55,271 bases of DNA. Origin: Meiothermus hypogaeus (GTDB lineage: Bacteria > Deinococcota > Deinococci > Deinococcales > Thermaceae). This document shows, piece after piece, positions 1 to 8,936 of the stretch. The notes under the pieces were generated by a model. It worked only from the letters and a program-made list of their open reading frames with translations, was not told the origin of the DNA and made no database searches. Both the position numbers and the translations under genes were made by a program. Where the stretch lies: positions 1-55,271 of the forward strand of contig NZ_QWKY01000016.1 in the NCBI RefSeq assembly GCF_003574035.1. The letters run 5' to 3'. Numbering within the stretch: position 1 is the stretch's first letter; every line of letters starts with the position of its first letter.

Positions 1-330
1 CAGCAGGTTATGTCCCCACACCGGAGCTTTATCACTGCTGGAGTACACCCGATCCACGCCCTCGATCCAACATCCTTGATGGGCTACGGGAACCAAGTCC
101 ACCCCCAGGTACATCCCCTTGGGGGCTACTTCCAACCGTCGCTCTCGACTGGACTGGTGGGGTTTGGCTTCTTGTCGTAGCAGGCGACAGCTATAGCTGG
201 GGCTATACCCTATCGTTCCACTGGCTGCTATCGCACTGGGGGTTTTATGGGCTGATTGCAGCAAGCCCAACACATAGCCTTGTTCCCATTGTTGCAAACG
301 CGATAAACTACACTGTACGTCTTCAAACAT
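1..330 (-). CDS. Transposase, N-terminal part, cut by window edge
   Basis: The frame is open from an ATG at 330 to the left edge (110 codons, no stop). Near residue 73 it reads MYLGVDLVPVAHQGCWIEG followed by DRVYSSSDKAPVWGHNLL. This resembles the first catalytic aspartate block of IS4/IS701-like DDE transposases, where an Asp is followed by a GK-rich stretch and a GHNL motif. The family call is by eye only. The rest of the element lies outside the window, and no inverted repeat could be recognised between 330 and tatA. The element lies just upstream of tatA on the opposite strand, so it may have inserted into the tatA upstream region. Confidence 0.6.
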   Translation of the reverse strand, partial: MFEDVQCSLSRLQQWEQGYVLGLLQSAHKTPSAIAASGTIGYSPSYSCRLLRQEAKPHQSSRERRLEVAPKGMYLGVDLVPVAHQGCWIEGVDRVYSSSDKAPVWGHNLL

Positions 331-466
331 CGTACAGAAGTACCGTGCTGACCGGATCCTTTGCAAGGACTCTCGGCACGGTTCTTCTTTATGACGACCT
401 TTTCAGGGGCGGGTCAATCTCTTGGTCTAAGTCAGTCAGCGTATACTGACGATAAGGAGGAAGTGT

Positions 467-646
467 ATGCCACTAGGCCCTACTGAACTCATTATCATCC
501 TGTTGATTGTGGTCTTGCTGTTTGGTGCCCGCAAACTACCGGAGCTGGCTCGAGGACTCGGCCAGTCGGCCAAGGAGTTTCGCAAAGGCCTGAGCGAGGA
601 CGAAAAGAAGCCGGAGGAGAGCAAGCCCGAGCAAAAGCAATCCTAG
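467..646 (+). CDS. tatA: Sec-independent protein translocase TatA
   Basis: This 59-residue protein has the TatA layout: a short N-terminal membrane helix (residues about 6-20, [16 protein letters not shown]), the hinge and amphipathic helix beginning [18 protein letters not shown] (residues 21-38), and a charged Lys/Glu-rich tail. TatA oligomerises in the membrane to form the channel for folded, twin-arginine-tagged proteins such as cofactor enzymes. A strong ribosome site (AAGGAGG) lies 7 bases before the ATG. The 3' end overlaps the converging modC gene by 4 bases. TatB and TatC are not nearby. Standing next to molybdate uptake is suggestive, because many molybdoenzymes are Tat substrates, but this link is inference. 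Confidence 0.93.
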   Translation: MPLGPTELIIILLIVVLLFGARKLPELARGLGQSAKEFRKGLSEDEKKPEESKPEQKQS

Positions 647-1647
647 CTCGGCATCAGGTGCAAAAAGCGCGGCTCGAGGGCGACCTCGAGCTGTTGACCT
701 TCGGCCAGACCAAGCTGGGCCTGCTTGTATCGGGGCAGCAAAAAGTCCAGCACTGCCCCACCTACCTCCAGTTGACCGCGCAGCCGCAAGCCCTGCCAGC
801 TAAGCCGGCGCACCCTGCCCTGCACACGATTCTGCGGCCCATCCAGGGTGAATACCTCCTCCGAGCGCAGGCCCAGCCAGACCTTCTGTCCGAGCATCGA
901 CCAGTCGGGCCGGGCCACTTGAAACACCCCCAAAGGCGACTCTACCCAGGCCCAGTCCCCTTCCAGGCCCCGCACCCTACCCTCGAACAGGTTGCGAAAA
1001 CCCACCAGCCGGGCCACCTCGAGGGTGGCCGGACGGGTAAACACTTCATCGGCAGGGCCTTGCTGAACGAGTCCCCGGCGGGTCAGCACGGCGACCTGGT
1101 GGGCCCGCTGGGCCAACCACTGGTCGTGCGAGGCCACCAGGGTGGGTATCTGGAGGGATTTGAGGCGTTCGAGGACCCCTCCAAAAACCTCCTCCCGGGT
1201 AGCCATATCCAGCGCGCTGGTCGGTTCGTCCAGCAGCAAAATTTGGGGCTCGCGGGCCAGGGCGCGGGCCAGCGCAACCCGCTGCTGCTGCCCACCGGAC
1301 ATCTGGCGCGGGAAGCGCTCGGCCAACTCGGCTATACCCATCTGCTCGAGGTACGCCAGGGCCTTTTGCTTGCGCTGAGCGGCCGGTAGATGGGCCAGCG
1401 GAAAGGCTACATTCTGCCAGGCCCGCAAGTGAGGAAATAAGGCGAAGTGCTGGGGCAGGTAGCCCACCGGACGCTCTTCGGCCCGCAACCCGGCAAAAGG
1501 TTGCCCGGTTGCCGGAATCAAACCGGCCAGCGCCTTCAGCAGGCTGGTCTTGCCCACCCCGCTCTCCCCCAGCAAGACCGTAAAGCCCTGCACATGCAGG
1601 TTGAGCTTGAGCTTCACCGGGTGCTCGAGGGCATACGCGATCTCCAC
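643..1647 (-). CDS. modC: Molybdate ABC transporter ATP-binding protein ModC
   Basis: This is the ATPase of the molybdate importer. Visible motifs are Walker A GESGVGKT (27-34), a Q-loop in [13 protein letters not shown] (62-74), the signature SGGQQQR (117-123) and Walker B ILLLDEP (136-142). After about residue 215 a C-terminal region of beta-rich sequence ([11 protein letters not shown]..) fits the extra regulatory domain typical of ModC. The length of 334 aa is near the family norm. It is the last gene of modABC. Its start lies 34 bases inside modB, which implies translational coupling. It could in principle serve a related oxyanion, but the ModA partner supports molybdate or tungstate. 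Confidence 0.9.
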   Translation of the reverse strand: MEIAYALEHPVKLKLNLHVQGFTVLLGESGVGKTSLLKALAGLIPATGQPFAGLRAEERPVGYLPQHFALFPHLRAWQNVAFPLAHLPAAQRKQKALAYLEQMGIAELAERFPRQMSGGQQQRVALARALAREPQILLLDEPTSALDMATREEVFGGVLERLKSLQIPTLVASHDQWLAQRAHQVAVLTRRGLVQQGPADEVFTRPATLEVARLVGFRNLFEGRVRGLEGDWAWVESPLGVFQVARPDWSMLGQKVWLGLRSEEVFTLDGPQNRVQGRVRRLSWQGLRLRGQLEVGGAVLDFLLPRYKQAQLGLAEGQQLEVALEPRFLHLMPS

Positions 1648-2294
1648 ACGTCCTCCAGGGTTCGCACCAGGTACACAAGGGCAAAGCTGGCCAACAGCAA
1701 AATAGCCGAGGCCTCTGCCGCCCGCCCGAACTGAAGGGCCTGCACCTGGTCGTAGATGTAGATGCTGACCATCTGGGTTTTGCCGGGAATGCTGCCCCCC
1801 ACCATCAGCACCACCCCAAACTCGCCCAGGGTGTGAGCAAAAGCCAAAATTGAGCCCGAAAGTATACCCGGCCAGGTAATGGGCAGAATCACCTCGAGCC
1901 AGACCCGCCGCCAGCCCGCCCCCAGGGTGCGGGCGGTCTGAATCAAGTCCAAATCCAGGCTGCGAAAGGCCTCCCGGTAGCCGTTGAGGGCAAAAGGCAG
2001 GCTAAAGAGCACCGACCCCACCACCAGCCCCTCGAAGCGAAAAGCCCAGGTGAAGCCAAAGGTCTGGGCGATGGGGCCGTTTTGCCCCAGTAACAAGAGC
2101 AAGTAAAAACCCAGCACAGTAGGCGGCAGGGTCAGGGGCAGGAGCACAATGGATTCCAGCACCCGCTTGCCCCAGAAGCGTTTGTGGGCCAGCACCCAGC
2201 CCAGTGGCACCCCCAGCAAAAGCAAAATTGCCGTGGTGACCAGGCTGACCTCCAGGGTCAGGCGCATGGTTCTCCAGAAAACCGGGTCGTCCAT
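1614..2294 (-). CDS. modB: Molybdate ABC transporter permease ModB
   Basis: This 226-residue integral membrane protein has about five or six hydrophobic segments. It carries the permease EAA loop, EAFRSLDLDLIQTARTLGAG (residues about 108-127), which contacts the ATPase. LPLTLPPTVLGFYLLLLLG is a hallmark stretch of ModB permeases. Two copies would form the channel for molybdate delivered by ModA and driven by ModC. The start codon overlaps the modA stop by one base (TAATG), so translation is coupled. Confidence 0.92.
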   Translation of the reverse strand: MDDPVFWRTMRLTLEVSLVTTAILLLLGVPLGWVLAHKRFWGKRVLESIVLLPLTLPPTVLGFYLLLLLGQNGPIAQTFGFTWAFRFEGLVVGSVLFSLPFALNGYREAFRSLDLDLIQTARTLGAGWRRVWLEVILPITWPGILSGSILAFAHTLGEFGVVLMVGGSIPGKTQMVSIYIYDQVQALQFGRAAEASAILLLASFALVYLVRTLEDVWRSRMPSSTR

Positions 2295-3148
2295 TACTCC
2301 AGTTTCTCTCCTGGTAACAAAAACCCATACTTGCGCAACACCCGGTGGGCTTCAGGGGTGGCTATATAGTCGTAGAAGCGCCGTACCGCCGGGCGATCCT
2401 GGCCCCGCATGATCACGTAGGTCTGGTTGAGCCGGAGGTGGCTGCTCAGGGGGGCCAGCCAGAATACCCCGGCCCGCTCCATGGCCTCGCTTCTGGCAAT
2501 GGAAAGGGCAATCAGGCCGATATTGGTGCTGGTTAGGGCCAGTTGCGCCGTCTGGGAGATGTTCTCGCCGTACACGAACTCAAAACTGGGCTTACCCCGC
2601 CGTAGCGGTCCAGTGTCGTAATAAGCAGGAATACCCGCGGTCATCTCCTCCCACTTGACCGACTGGGTCTGACGCAGCAGACCAAAGCGCTCCAGGAGGG
2701 TCACTCCGGCGCGTCCATAGGGTGCATGAACAGGGTTTGCGACGGCGACCCTGGTAATTCTCTGATCAAGCAAGATACGCGGCCCCAGCTTGCGCGGATC
2801 AAGCCCTTGCTGTACCAAGCTGTTCGAGGCCCATATCACCATACGGCCCACGGCATAAAGTTTCACAGTGCCCGGCTCGGCCCGGCCGGCCTGTTCCAGC
2901 AGCGTGGGGAAGACCTCATCGGCAGAAAAATAGATATCTGCGGGCAAGCCCTGCATGAGCTGGGTATATAACTTTCCCGTAGAACCGAAGTTGATCTCAA
3001 CCCTGGTTCCAGGGTTCTGGCGCTCAAAATCCCGGGCAATCTCGGCCAGCGCGTATTGCAAATCTGCTGCGGCAACCACCCGAATCGTGTTAGTCTGGGC
3101 TAGGCCCACCCCAATTAGCAGCAAACACAGACTTAGGAATCGAAGCAT
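2294..3148 (-). CDS. modA: Molybdate-binding periplasmic protein ModA
   Basis: This 284-residue exported binding protein has a signal peptide (LRFLSLCLLLIGVGLAQ, cleavage probably after AQ near residue 18). The mature protein begins with VVAAADLQYALAEIA and INFGSTGKLYTQL, the conserved ModA oxyanion-binding segments (AASL/D and S-G-K). The block QGLPADIYFSADE is likewise typical of the family. It captures molybdate (or tungstate) and hands it to ModB. It is the first gene of modABC, behind a recognisable promoter and operator. Confidence 0.93.
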   Translation of the reverse strand: MLRFLSLCLLLIGVGLAQTNTIRVVAAADLQYALAEIARDFERQNPGTRVEINFGSTGKLYTQLMQGLPADIYFSADEVFPTLLEQAGRAEPGTVKLYAVGRMVIWASNSLVQQGLDPRKLGPRILLDQRITRVAVANPVHAPYGRAGVTLLERFGLLRQTQSVKWEEMTAGIPAYYDTGPLRRGKPSFEFVYGENISQTAQLALTSTNIGLIALSIARSEAMERAGVFWLAPLSSHLRLNQTYVIMRGQDRPAVRRFYDYIATPEAHRVLRKYGFLLPGEKLE

Positions 3149-3166
3149 GAACGGCCTCCCTCCATT

Positions 3167-3207
3167 AGTTACAGTGTAACTATATGGGAAAGGGCCTATT
3201 TGGCCAA
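3167..3207 (-). promoter_or_regulatory. modABC promoter and palindromic operator
   Basis: On the minus strand a -35 TTGGCC (3207-3202) is followed after 17 bases by -10 TATAGT (3184-3179). A perfect 7-bp inverted repeat with a one-base centre, AGTTACA-n-TGTAACT, covers 3167-3181 and overlaps the -10 and the expected start of transcription. The -35 sits inside the 3' end of the PadR gene. The geometry suggests repression of modABC by a dimeric regulator, and the adjacent PadR protein is the natural candidate. The sequence elements are seen; the pairing of protein and site is inferred. Confidence 0.65.
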
Positions 3208-3750
3208 GGGCACACTGCGGCCCAGAAGCTGCTCAATGAAGCGCAGGCTGGCCTTGGCCATCTCCAAGCGCCAAAGAACCGAGACCAGGTGTATGCCCTC
3301 GGCTTCCAGGGGTTGCTTTTGCAAGCTTTCGAGAATCTCCACAAAAACACGCTTTTGAGCCTCGAGCAGCGGCATCGGGTCGTATCCCAGACGCATCAAA
3401 AAGGCTATTTTGAGCCGCAGGTCGGAGCGGCCATATCGCAGCCGTGTCACCGGGGTCTGCAGCCAGCGCAGCACCGACGCCTGACCAGTAGCGGTGGCGA
3501 CAAAAAGCGTTCGGGGCGGCCCGGCATCGCCCTCTTCCTGTCGCACCGCCTCAATCAGACCTCGAGCCTCCAGGTGCTCTAGCGCCCGATACACCTGGGT
3601 GCGCTGGATGCGCCAGATTTCCCCCAGTTCGCCCTCTGGGGCAAAGAGCGAGGCAATGCGAAACCCATGCGAAGGCTGATTCAGCAAAGCCGCCAAAACC
3701 GCCCAGTCGGTGGTCGAAAGCTTCGGGTTTGCTTCGCTCTTCACACCCAC
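3196..3750 (-). CDS. PadR-family transcriptional regulator
   Basis: This 184-residue protein has a winged-helix N-terminal domain (residues about 10-85: LSTTDWAVLAALLNQPSHGFRIAS then IWRIQRTQVYRALEHLEARGLI), the PadR pattern of helix-turn-helix plus wing. A helical C-terminal dimerisation region follows. It sits immediately upstream of modA on the same strand, and the modA operator lies in the short gap after it. It probably regulates modABC or its own operon, although PadR proteins usually sense small aromatics and the effector is unknown. No ModE-like mop domain is present. Confidence 0.8.
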   Translation of the reverse strand: MGVKSEANPKLSTTDWAVLAALLNQPSHGFRIASLFAPEGELGEIWRIQRTQVYRALEHLEARGLIEAVRQEEGDAGPPRTLFVATATGQASVLRWLQTPVTRLRYGRSDLRLKIAFLMRLGYDPMPLLEAQKRVFVEILESLQKQPLEAEGIHLVSVLWRLEMAKASLRFIEQLLGRSVPLAK

Positions 3751-3804
3751 AGCCTAACAAAACGAGAGCACCCTCGGGTGCCCTCGAAAAAAATCCCAGC
3801 CCGA

Positions 3805-4230
3805 TTACTTTAGTCCCAGCGCCTTACGGGCTGCGTTGACCTGAGCTGCCGTCAGGGTCTTGGCCCTTTGCGCTTTTACCTCTGCCGCCGTGAAGGGCCG
3901 TTGGCCTGCGGGGAATTTGTTGCCCCACTGGGTCGAGATGTGGTTCAGCAGGGCGGCAAGGTCGGCATCGCTGAGCTGGCGATAACCGGGCATAACCCCG
4001 TTGTATTTTGCCCCTTTGACCGTAATCTCACCGCTCATGCCCCACAGCAGCAACTGGACAAGCCAGGTTCGCCCCCCCTTGGCCGCCAAAATTTCGGGAA
4101 CGTGTCCGGCCAGCGGGGGAAACACCCCAGGAATCCCCATACCGGTGGGCTGGTGACACCCCTGGCATTGCTGGTACAGGGTAGGCCCACTTTGCGCAAA
4201 GGCAGCAGAGAATATCAAACACCAACGCAA
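3805..4230 (-). CDS. c-type cytochrome (signal peptide apparently frameshifted)
   Basis: This small single-heme cytochrome c has CQGCH as heme site, FPPLAGH, and NGVMPGYRQLSDADLAALLNHI supplying the Met ligand. The in-frame start is only a TTG at 4230 without a ribosome site. A well-placed ATG at 4243, preceded by GGAGGAG, opens another frame encoding MKHLLALVFDI. Skipping one base near 4210 joins this to SAAFAQSGP, giving a normal signal peptide like that of the next gene. So either a one-base insertion, a sequencing error or a frameshift is present. It is a paralogue of the 4279-4734 gene. Confidence 0.75.
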   Translation of the reverse strand: MRWCLIFSAAFAQSGPTLYQQCQGCHQPTGMGIPGVFPPLAGHVPEILAAKGGRTWLVQLLLWGMSGEITVKGAKYNGVMPGYRQLSDADLAALLNHISTQWGNKFPAGQRPFTAAEVKAQRAKTLTAAQVNAARKALGLK

Positions 4231-4278
4231 GAAGATGCTTCATTTAGACTCCTCCACAAGAGATTCCAGGCTAACACC

Positions 4279-4734
4279 CTACGGGACGTTTATACGCGCA
4301 CGATTGTTGCCGACTTGCTGGGGGGTTGGACGGCTACCGCTTACACTGCGAGCGTTGGCGACCTCTGCTGGCGTAATGGGCCGGTGGTCGCGCGGCAGTA
4401 GCTTGTCGTTACCCCAGGCGTTGAGGATGTAATTAAGCACAGTTGCAATCTGCTCATCGGTAAGCTGTCCAAAAGCTGGCATGACCCCGTTGTAGGTATT
4501 GCCCTTGACCCGAACGGGGCCTTGCATGCCAAAAAGCAGGGTGTTGATCAGGTGAGCCCGGCCCTCAGGGGTTTTGATCAGCTCGGTGGTGTGTCCTGCC
4601 AGAGGCGGAAAGGCGCCCACCCTTCCCTGCCCATTCTCTCCATGGCAGAACGCGCAGTTCTGCTGGTAAAGCTGGGGCCCGGTTTGGGCCAGGGCCAGGC
4701 TGAAGAGGGTCAGAAACCCCAGGAGCATTCTCAC
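4279..4734 (-). CDS. c-type cytochrome, secreted
   Basis: This 151-residue single-heme cytochrome c has a signal peptide (MRMLLGFLTLFSLALAQ), the heme site CAFCH near residue 29, FPPLAGH, and the Met-ligand region NGVMPAFGQLTDEQIATVLNYI. The start is GTG at 4734, with ATG at 4728 as an alternative. It is exported to the periplasm or outer face of the membrane as a small electron carrier. It is transcribed ahead of its paralogue at 3805. The partner oxidoreductase is not visible; the nearby modABC genes hint at a molybdoenzyme, but that is speculation. Confidence 0.88.
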   Translation of the reverse strand: MRMLLGFLTLFSLALAQTGPQLYQQNCAFCHGENGQGRVGAFPPLAGHTTELIKTPEGRAHLINTLLFGMQGPVRVKGNTYNGVMPAFGQLTDEQIATVLNYILNAWGNDKLLPRDHRPITPAEVANARSVSGSRPTPQQVGNNRARINVP

Positions 4735-4905
4735 GCCTCGAGTATAGCCCCACCCTTTCTGACAAAAGTAAGACCTTGCCGGACAAACGCTTTGGTTAAC
4801 GGATCCTAAACATCCGTCGGGTTTAAGACCAGTAGTGCTGCATACCCTACCAAGCTTTTGTGGGCGCCCGGCTGTTGGGAAAGCACCGTCCTTACGAAGA
4901 GGGCC

Positions 4906-5937
4906 TTATCGCGACTTAACTTCTGACCACACCTTGTTGAACAGCTCGGCCTGGTCTCCGAGGTCGGCAAGCAGCTCGAGGCGGGCTCTTTTCTCCTCGC
5001 TGGGGTAGATGATGGGATTGTCTTTTTCTTCGATTTGATCCATGGCGGCCGCTACCGGTGTAGCGTAGCCAATCGAGTTAGAGATTTGCGCAGCAATCTC
5101 GGGTTCAAGCAAGAAATTGATGAATTTATAGGCCATCTCGTGGTTGGGGCTTTTTTTCAGAATCACCAGGTTGTCGGTCCAAAGGGTAGCCCCTTCCAGC
5201 GGAATAACGTATTTGAGCTTGGGGTTCTCGGGCTGGGCCGCCAGGATGTCGCCCGAGTAAGCGGGCCCCACTGCAATGTCTCCGGCAATCAGGCGGTCGC
5301 GGATGCTGGTGCCTCCGGCAAAGCCCTGGGAGCGGCGCTTGGCCTCGAGCAAAAGCGCCTGCACCTCCGCTAGTTTTGCCGGGTCGGTGGTGTTAACCGA
5401 CTCGCCCTTGTATTTGAGGGCCGCCCCCATCATCTCGCGCATCTCGTCCAACAGCAAGAACCGCCCCACCTGACGGGCCGGGTCGAACAGCACCGCCCAG
5501 CTTTCTACAGGCCCACTGACCAGGTCTTCGCGGTAGGCCAGCCCGGTAGTTCCCCACTGGTAGACCACACTATGCTTGGCCCCGGGATCAAAGGCCGGAT
5601 CGGTGAACTGGGGATCGAGGTTCTTCAGGTTGGGGATTTTGCCCTTGTCGAGCTCCTGCAAACTCCCGGCTCGAGCCAGCATCCCCACGGTATAGTCGGC
5701 AGTAATCAGCACATCGTATTCGGCGTCACCACCAGCTTGTAGCTTGGAAAGCATGGCCTCGGGGGAGTCGTAGGTATCCTCCACCACCTTGATGCCCTCG
5801 CGCTTTTCGAAGGCCTCGAGCACCTCCTTGGGCATGTAATCCGACCAGTTCAAAAGTCGTAGCTCTTTTTTCTGCTGGCCGCAACCCGCAATCAAGAGCC
5901 CCAATAAAGCCACTAGCAAAAATCTATTCACACTCAA
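4906..5937 (-). CDS. potD: Spermidine/putrescine-binding lipoprotein PotD
   Basis: This 343-residue substrate-binding protein has a lipoprotein signal (LLGLLIAGC lipobox, lipidated Cys near residue 19). It then reads LRLLNWSDYMPKEVLEAFEKREG, the classic PotD/PotF start of the mature domain, and later YDVLITADYTVGMLARAG and YQWGTTGLAYR. It binds polyamine outside the membrane and delivers it to PotBC. It is the last gene of potABCD, 13 bases after potC. Confidence 0.92.
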   Translation of the reverse strand: MSVNRFLLVALLGLLIAGCGQQKKELRLLNWSDYMPKEVLEAFEKREGIKVVEDTYDSPEAMLSKLQAGGDAEYDVLITADYTVGMLARAGSLQELDKGKIPNLKNLDPQFTDPAFDPGAKHSVVYQWGTTGLAYREDLVSGPVESWAVLFDPARQVGRFLLLDEMREMMGAALKYKGESVNTTDPAKLAEVQALLLEAKRRSQGFAGGTSIRDRLIAGDIAVGPAYSGDILAAQPENPKLKYVIPLEGATLWTDNLVILKKSPNHEMAYKFINFLLEPEIAAQISNSIGYATPVAAAMDQIEEKDNPIIYPSEEKRARLELLADLGDQAELFNKVWSEVKSR

Positions 5938-5950
5938 CCTCCCTTTACAG

Positions 5951-6730
5951 CTAGGCCCGCTTCCTCCAGAACAGTGTCCCCAACAACAGCACCAGGATTG
6001 TAATCCCCACCATCAAGGTAGAGAGAGCGTGAATCTCGGGGCTGACCCCCAGCTTGACCGAAGAGTAGATGTAAAGCGGCAGCGTGGTCGAGCCTGGGCC
6101 CGCGGTAAAAAAGGTAACCACAAAATCGTCCAGAGACAGGCTAAAAGCCAGCAGGGCCCCCGAAACCACCCCCGGCATGATGAGCGGCAACGTGACCTCG
6201 CGGAAGGTGAGCCAGGGGGTCGCCCCCAGGTCTTTGGCGGCCTCTTCTAAGCTAGGGTCCAGCAGCATCAGACGGGCCCGCACCACCAGGGTCACGTAGG
6301 CAATCTGGAAGCTGATGTGGGCCAGAATGATAGTAAAAAGCGACAGCCGGGGCCAACCGATGGCATCGCGCACCACATCAAACAGCAACAACAGCGAGAT
6401 ACCCATCACCACATCCGGCACCACCACCGGCACATAAAGCAAGTAGCGCAAAGCGTTTTGCCAGCGGAATCGATGCCGCACCAGCCCCACCGCTAAAAGG
6501 GTGCCCAAAACAGTGGACACCACGGTAGAAACCACCGCCACAATCAGGGTATTGGTAAGGTACTCTAAAATCCGCTCGTTGCTAAAAAGCCGGACATACC
6601 AGTCAAAGGTGAAGCCGGTGAAGCGCACCCCAAAACGGCTCTGGTTGAAAGATAGCGCCACAATCACCGCAATCGGCAGATACAAGAAGGCAAACACCAG
6701 CCAGGCGTGGATGGAGAGCAGGCGTTTCAT
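5951..6730 (-). CDS. potC: Polyamine ABC transporter permease PotC
   Basis: This 259-residue permease has about six membrane helices and an EAA loop, LEEAAKDLGATPWLTFREVTLP (about residues 161-182). The N-terminal sequence ALSFNQSRFGVRFTGFTFDWY resembles the PotC/YdcV extracytoplasmic loop. It pairs with PotB to form the polyamine channel. The start overlaps the potB stop by 4 bases (ATGA), so translation is coupled. Confidence 0.92.
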   Translation of the reverse strand: MKRLLSIHAWLVFAFLYLPIAVIVALSFNQSRFGVRFTGFTFDWYVRLFSNERILEYLTNTLIVAVVSTVVSTVLGTLLAVGLVRHRFRWQNALRYLLYVPVVVPDVVMGISLLLLFDVVRDAIGWPRLSLFTIILAHISFQIAYVTLVVRARLMLLDPSLEEAAKDLGATPWLTFREVTLPLIMPGVVSGALLAFSLSLDDFVVTFFTAGPGSTTLPLYIYSSVKLGVSPEIHALSTLMVGITILVLLLGTLFWRKRA

Positions 6731-7590
6731 ACCAGCTTGTCCAGTCCTTTCTCGCCCTGGGTACGGGCGTAAAGCCAGAGGCCGAGCAGCACCATGGCCA
6801 TGAGCACCATGCTGGCGGCGCTACCAAAGGCCCAGTTTTGCGCCGAGCCAAACTGTAGCTGGATCAGGTTGCCGATGAGTGTAACCTTGCCCCCGCCCAG
6901 CAAATCGGCAATCACGAAGGTGCCCACCGCCGGGATGAACACTAACAAAAAGCCCTCAAACAAGCCCGGCACCGTCTGGGGGAAGATGGCCTCCCAGAAG
7001 GCCCGGATGGGCCGGGCGCCGAGGTCGTAGGCGGCCTCGAGCTGGCTCCAGTCAATCCGCTCAACGGCAGCATATAGCGGCAGGACAAAAAAAGGCAGGT
7101 AGGTATAGACCGTAGCCACGTACACCGCCAGGGTAGAGGGCAGCAGTTCGGCGGGCGGGAGGCCAAAGGCGGTAATGAGGCCATTGAGCAAGCCTTCTTT
7201 CTGAAAGATCACAATCCAGGCATACACCCGAATCAGAAAGTTGGTGAAAAAGGGAATCACCACCAGCAGGAGCAAAACCTCTTTGTGGCGGCTCTGAGCA
7301 ATGTAAAAGGCCAGCGGGTAGCCCAAAAGCATGATGAAGACCGTAGACCACAGGCCAATCCAAAGGCTACGACCGATAATCTCAAGGAAAAGCGGGTCGG
7401 AGAAAAAGCGCAGGTAGTTGTGCAGGCCAAAAGGTGGCACCAGCTGACCCAGGCTGCCCCGGCTCATCAATGAGGCCACCAGCATAATCAGGGTAGGAAT
7501 CAGAACGAACAGCCCCAGCCACAACGCACCGGGCCCTACGGTTATGAGCATCTGGCGCAAGCGCTCCCAGGGGGTTGCGGCCTCACGCAT
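6727..7590 (-). CDS. potB: Polyamine ABC transporter permease PotB
   Basis: This is the permease partner of PotC, about 287 aa, with six predicted helices and an EAA loop SQLEAAYDLGARPIRAFWEAIFP. The ATG at 7590 was chosen because a strong GGAAGGGAG site lies just upstream and the start overlaps the end of potA by 8 bases. An upstream in-frame start at 7620 lies deeper inside potA and is less likely. RVYAWIVIFQKEGLLN matches the conserved PotB loop. Confidence 0.92.
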   Translation of the reverse strand: MREAATPWERLRQMLITVGPGALWLGLFVLIPTLIMLVASLMSRGSLGQLVPPFGLHNYLRFFSDPLFLEIIGRSLWIGLWSTVFIMLLGYPLAFYIAQSRHKEVLLLLVVIPFFTNFLIRVYAWIVIFQKEGLLNGLITAFGLPPAELLPSTLAVYVATVYTYLPFFVLPLYAAVERIDWSQLEAAYDLGARPIRAFWEAIFPQTVPGLFEGFLLVFIPAVGTFVIADLLGGGKVTLIGNLIQLQFGSAQNWAFGSAASMVLMAMVLLGLWLYARTQGEKGLDKLV

Positions 7591-8749
7591 AGGGGTTGCT
7601 CCCTTCCACCCCACCCTCAATCACCACCAGTTTTTCCGGGGTGAGGGCCACCCAGACCTCCTCGTCGTAGGTGAACTCCTCATGGCCGGGCTCCTGGATA
7701 TCCTGGTTGAGGGTCTCGCACATCAGGCGCTGGCCGTCGGCCAGCAGCACGTACTGGTTCTCCGAACCGGTGTAGATGATGTCGTCTATCCTGGCCCGGA
7801 AGACATTGGGCAGATTGGGTTTATCGCGAAACAGGCGGATTTTCTCAGGGCGAATGGAGAGCAGTACCTCCTGGCCAGGGGTAAGGGCGTCTTCTTCATC
7901 GAGAACAAACTCGCCCAGGGCCGTCCTGACCTTGCGGGGCTCCAGGGCCTGGGCCGGAATCAGGTTGGAGTCGCCGATAAACTTGGCTACGAAAGCCGTT
8001 TTTGGTAGCTCGTATATTTCCTCGGTGGGGCCCAGTTGTTCGATGCGGCCCTTGTTCATTACGGCAATACGATCCGACATCACCAGGGCCTCTTCCTGGT
8101 CGTGGGTGACAAAAATAAAGGTGATACCCAACCTTTCTTGCAGGTTCATCAGGTCTACCCGCAGTTCCTGGCGCAGCTTGAGGTCGAGGGCCGAGAGCGG
8201 CTCGTCGAGCAACAACACTTCCGGCTCGTTGACCAGGGCCCTCGCCAGGGCGATGCGCTGGCGTTGCCCGCCGGACATCTGGTCGGTGCGGCGTTTTTCG
8301 TAGCCCGGCAGGTTGATGAGCTCGAGGGCCCACTGCACCCGCCGGGCAATTTCGTCGCGGGGCATTTTTTTCATTCGAAGCCCAAATGCGATGTTTTGTT
8401 CAACAGTCATGTGGGGGAAAAGCGCGTAGTTCTGAAATACCGTGTTGACCGGGCGCAGGTAGGGCGGTACTTCGGTCATGTCCTTGCCGCCAATGATGAC
8501 CCGGCCCTCATCCGGGGTATCGAAGCCCGCAATCATACGCAGCAGGGTGGTCTTGCCACAGCCCGAGGGCCCCAGCAGGCTAAAAAACTCACCATCCCGA
8601 ATATCGAGGCTTACATTGTCCACAGCTTTTTGATCGCCAAAGCGCTTGGTGATGCCCTCGAGGCGCACAGCCAAATTCTGGCCCAGCTTTCGCTCGCGTC
8701 TGCCGCGAAATAGGGTGGGTTCCACAGGGCAGAGTGTACGCTCTGGCAA
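7583..8749 (-). CDS. potA: Polyamine ABC transporter ATPase PotA
   Basis: This ATPase of the spermidine/putrescine importer has Walker A GPSGCGKT (60-67), signature SGGQRQR (159-165) and Walker B LLLDEP (179-184). A C-terminal TOBE-like domain (about 290-375: VLLSIRPEKIRL, then TGSENQYVLLADGQ) follows. With the TTG start at 8749 the protein is 388 aa; a GTG at 8725 would remove eight residues. Neither has a good ribosome site. It is the first gene of potABCD. Confidence 0.92.
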   Translation of the reverse strand: MPERTLCPVEPTLFRGRRERKLGQNLAVRLEGITKRFGDQKAVDNVSLDIRDGEFFSLLGPSGCGKTTLLRMIAGFDTPDEGRVIIGGKDMTEVPPYLRPVNTVFQNYALFPHMTVEQNIAFGLRMKKMPRDEIARRVQWALELINLPGYEKRRTDQMSGGQRQRIALARALVNEPEVLLLDEPLSALDLKLRQELRVDLMNLQERLGITFIFVTHDQEEALVMSDRIAVMNKGRIEQLGPTEEIYELPKTAFVAKFIGDSNLIPAQALEPRKVRTALGEFVLDEEDALTPGQEVLLSIRPEKIRLFRDKPNLPNVFRARIDDIIYTGSENQYVLLADGQRLMCETLNQDIQEPGHEEFTYDEEVWVALTPEKLVVIEGGVEGSNPYA

Positions 8750-8936
8750 AGGTTATTAGCAAGCTCAGACTCTGGCAAAAGAGTTGGCCATCATCTGGGA
8801 TAAACCAGTGAACTCGAGTTCTATCGCAAAGCGAAGCACTGGAGCCAACCGGATGCCCAAGGCTTCAGGCCAGTCTGGTCTTGGGTTAGAACAAAGCCTA
8901 ATGCGACCCTATTGGATGACCACCGGCCAGTACCCC

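Noticed and set aside
1-466. Terminal inverted repeat of the left-edge insertion sequence
   Set aside because: Only one end could be inside the window and I see no defined repeat between 331 and 466.
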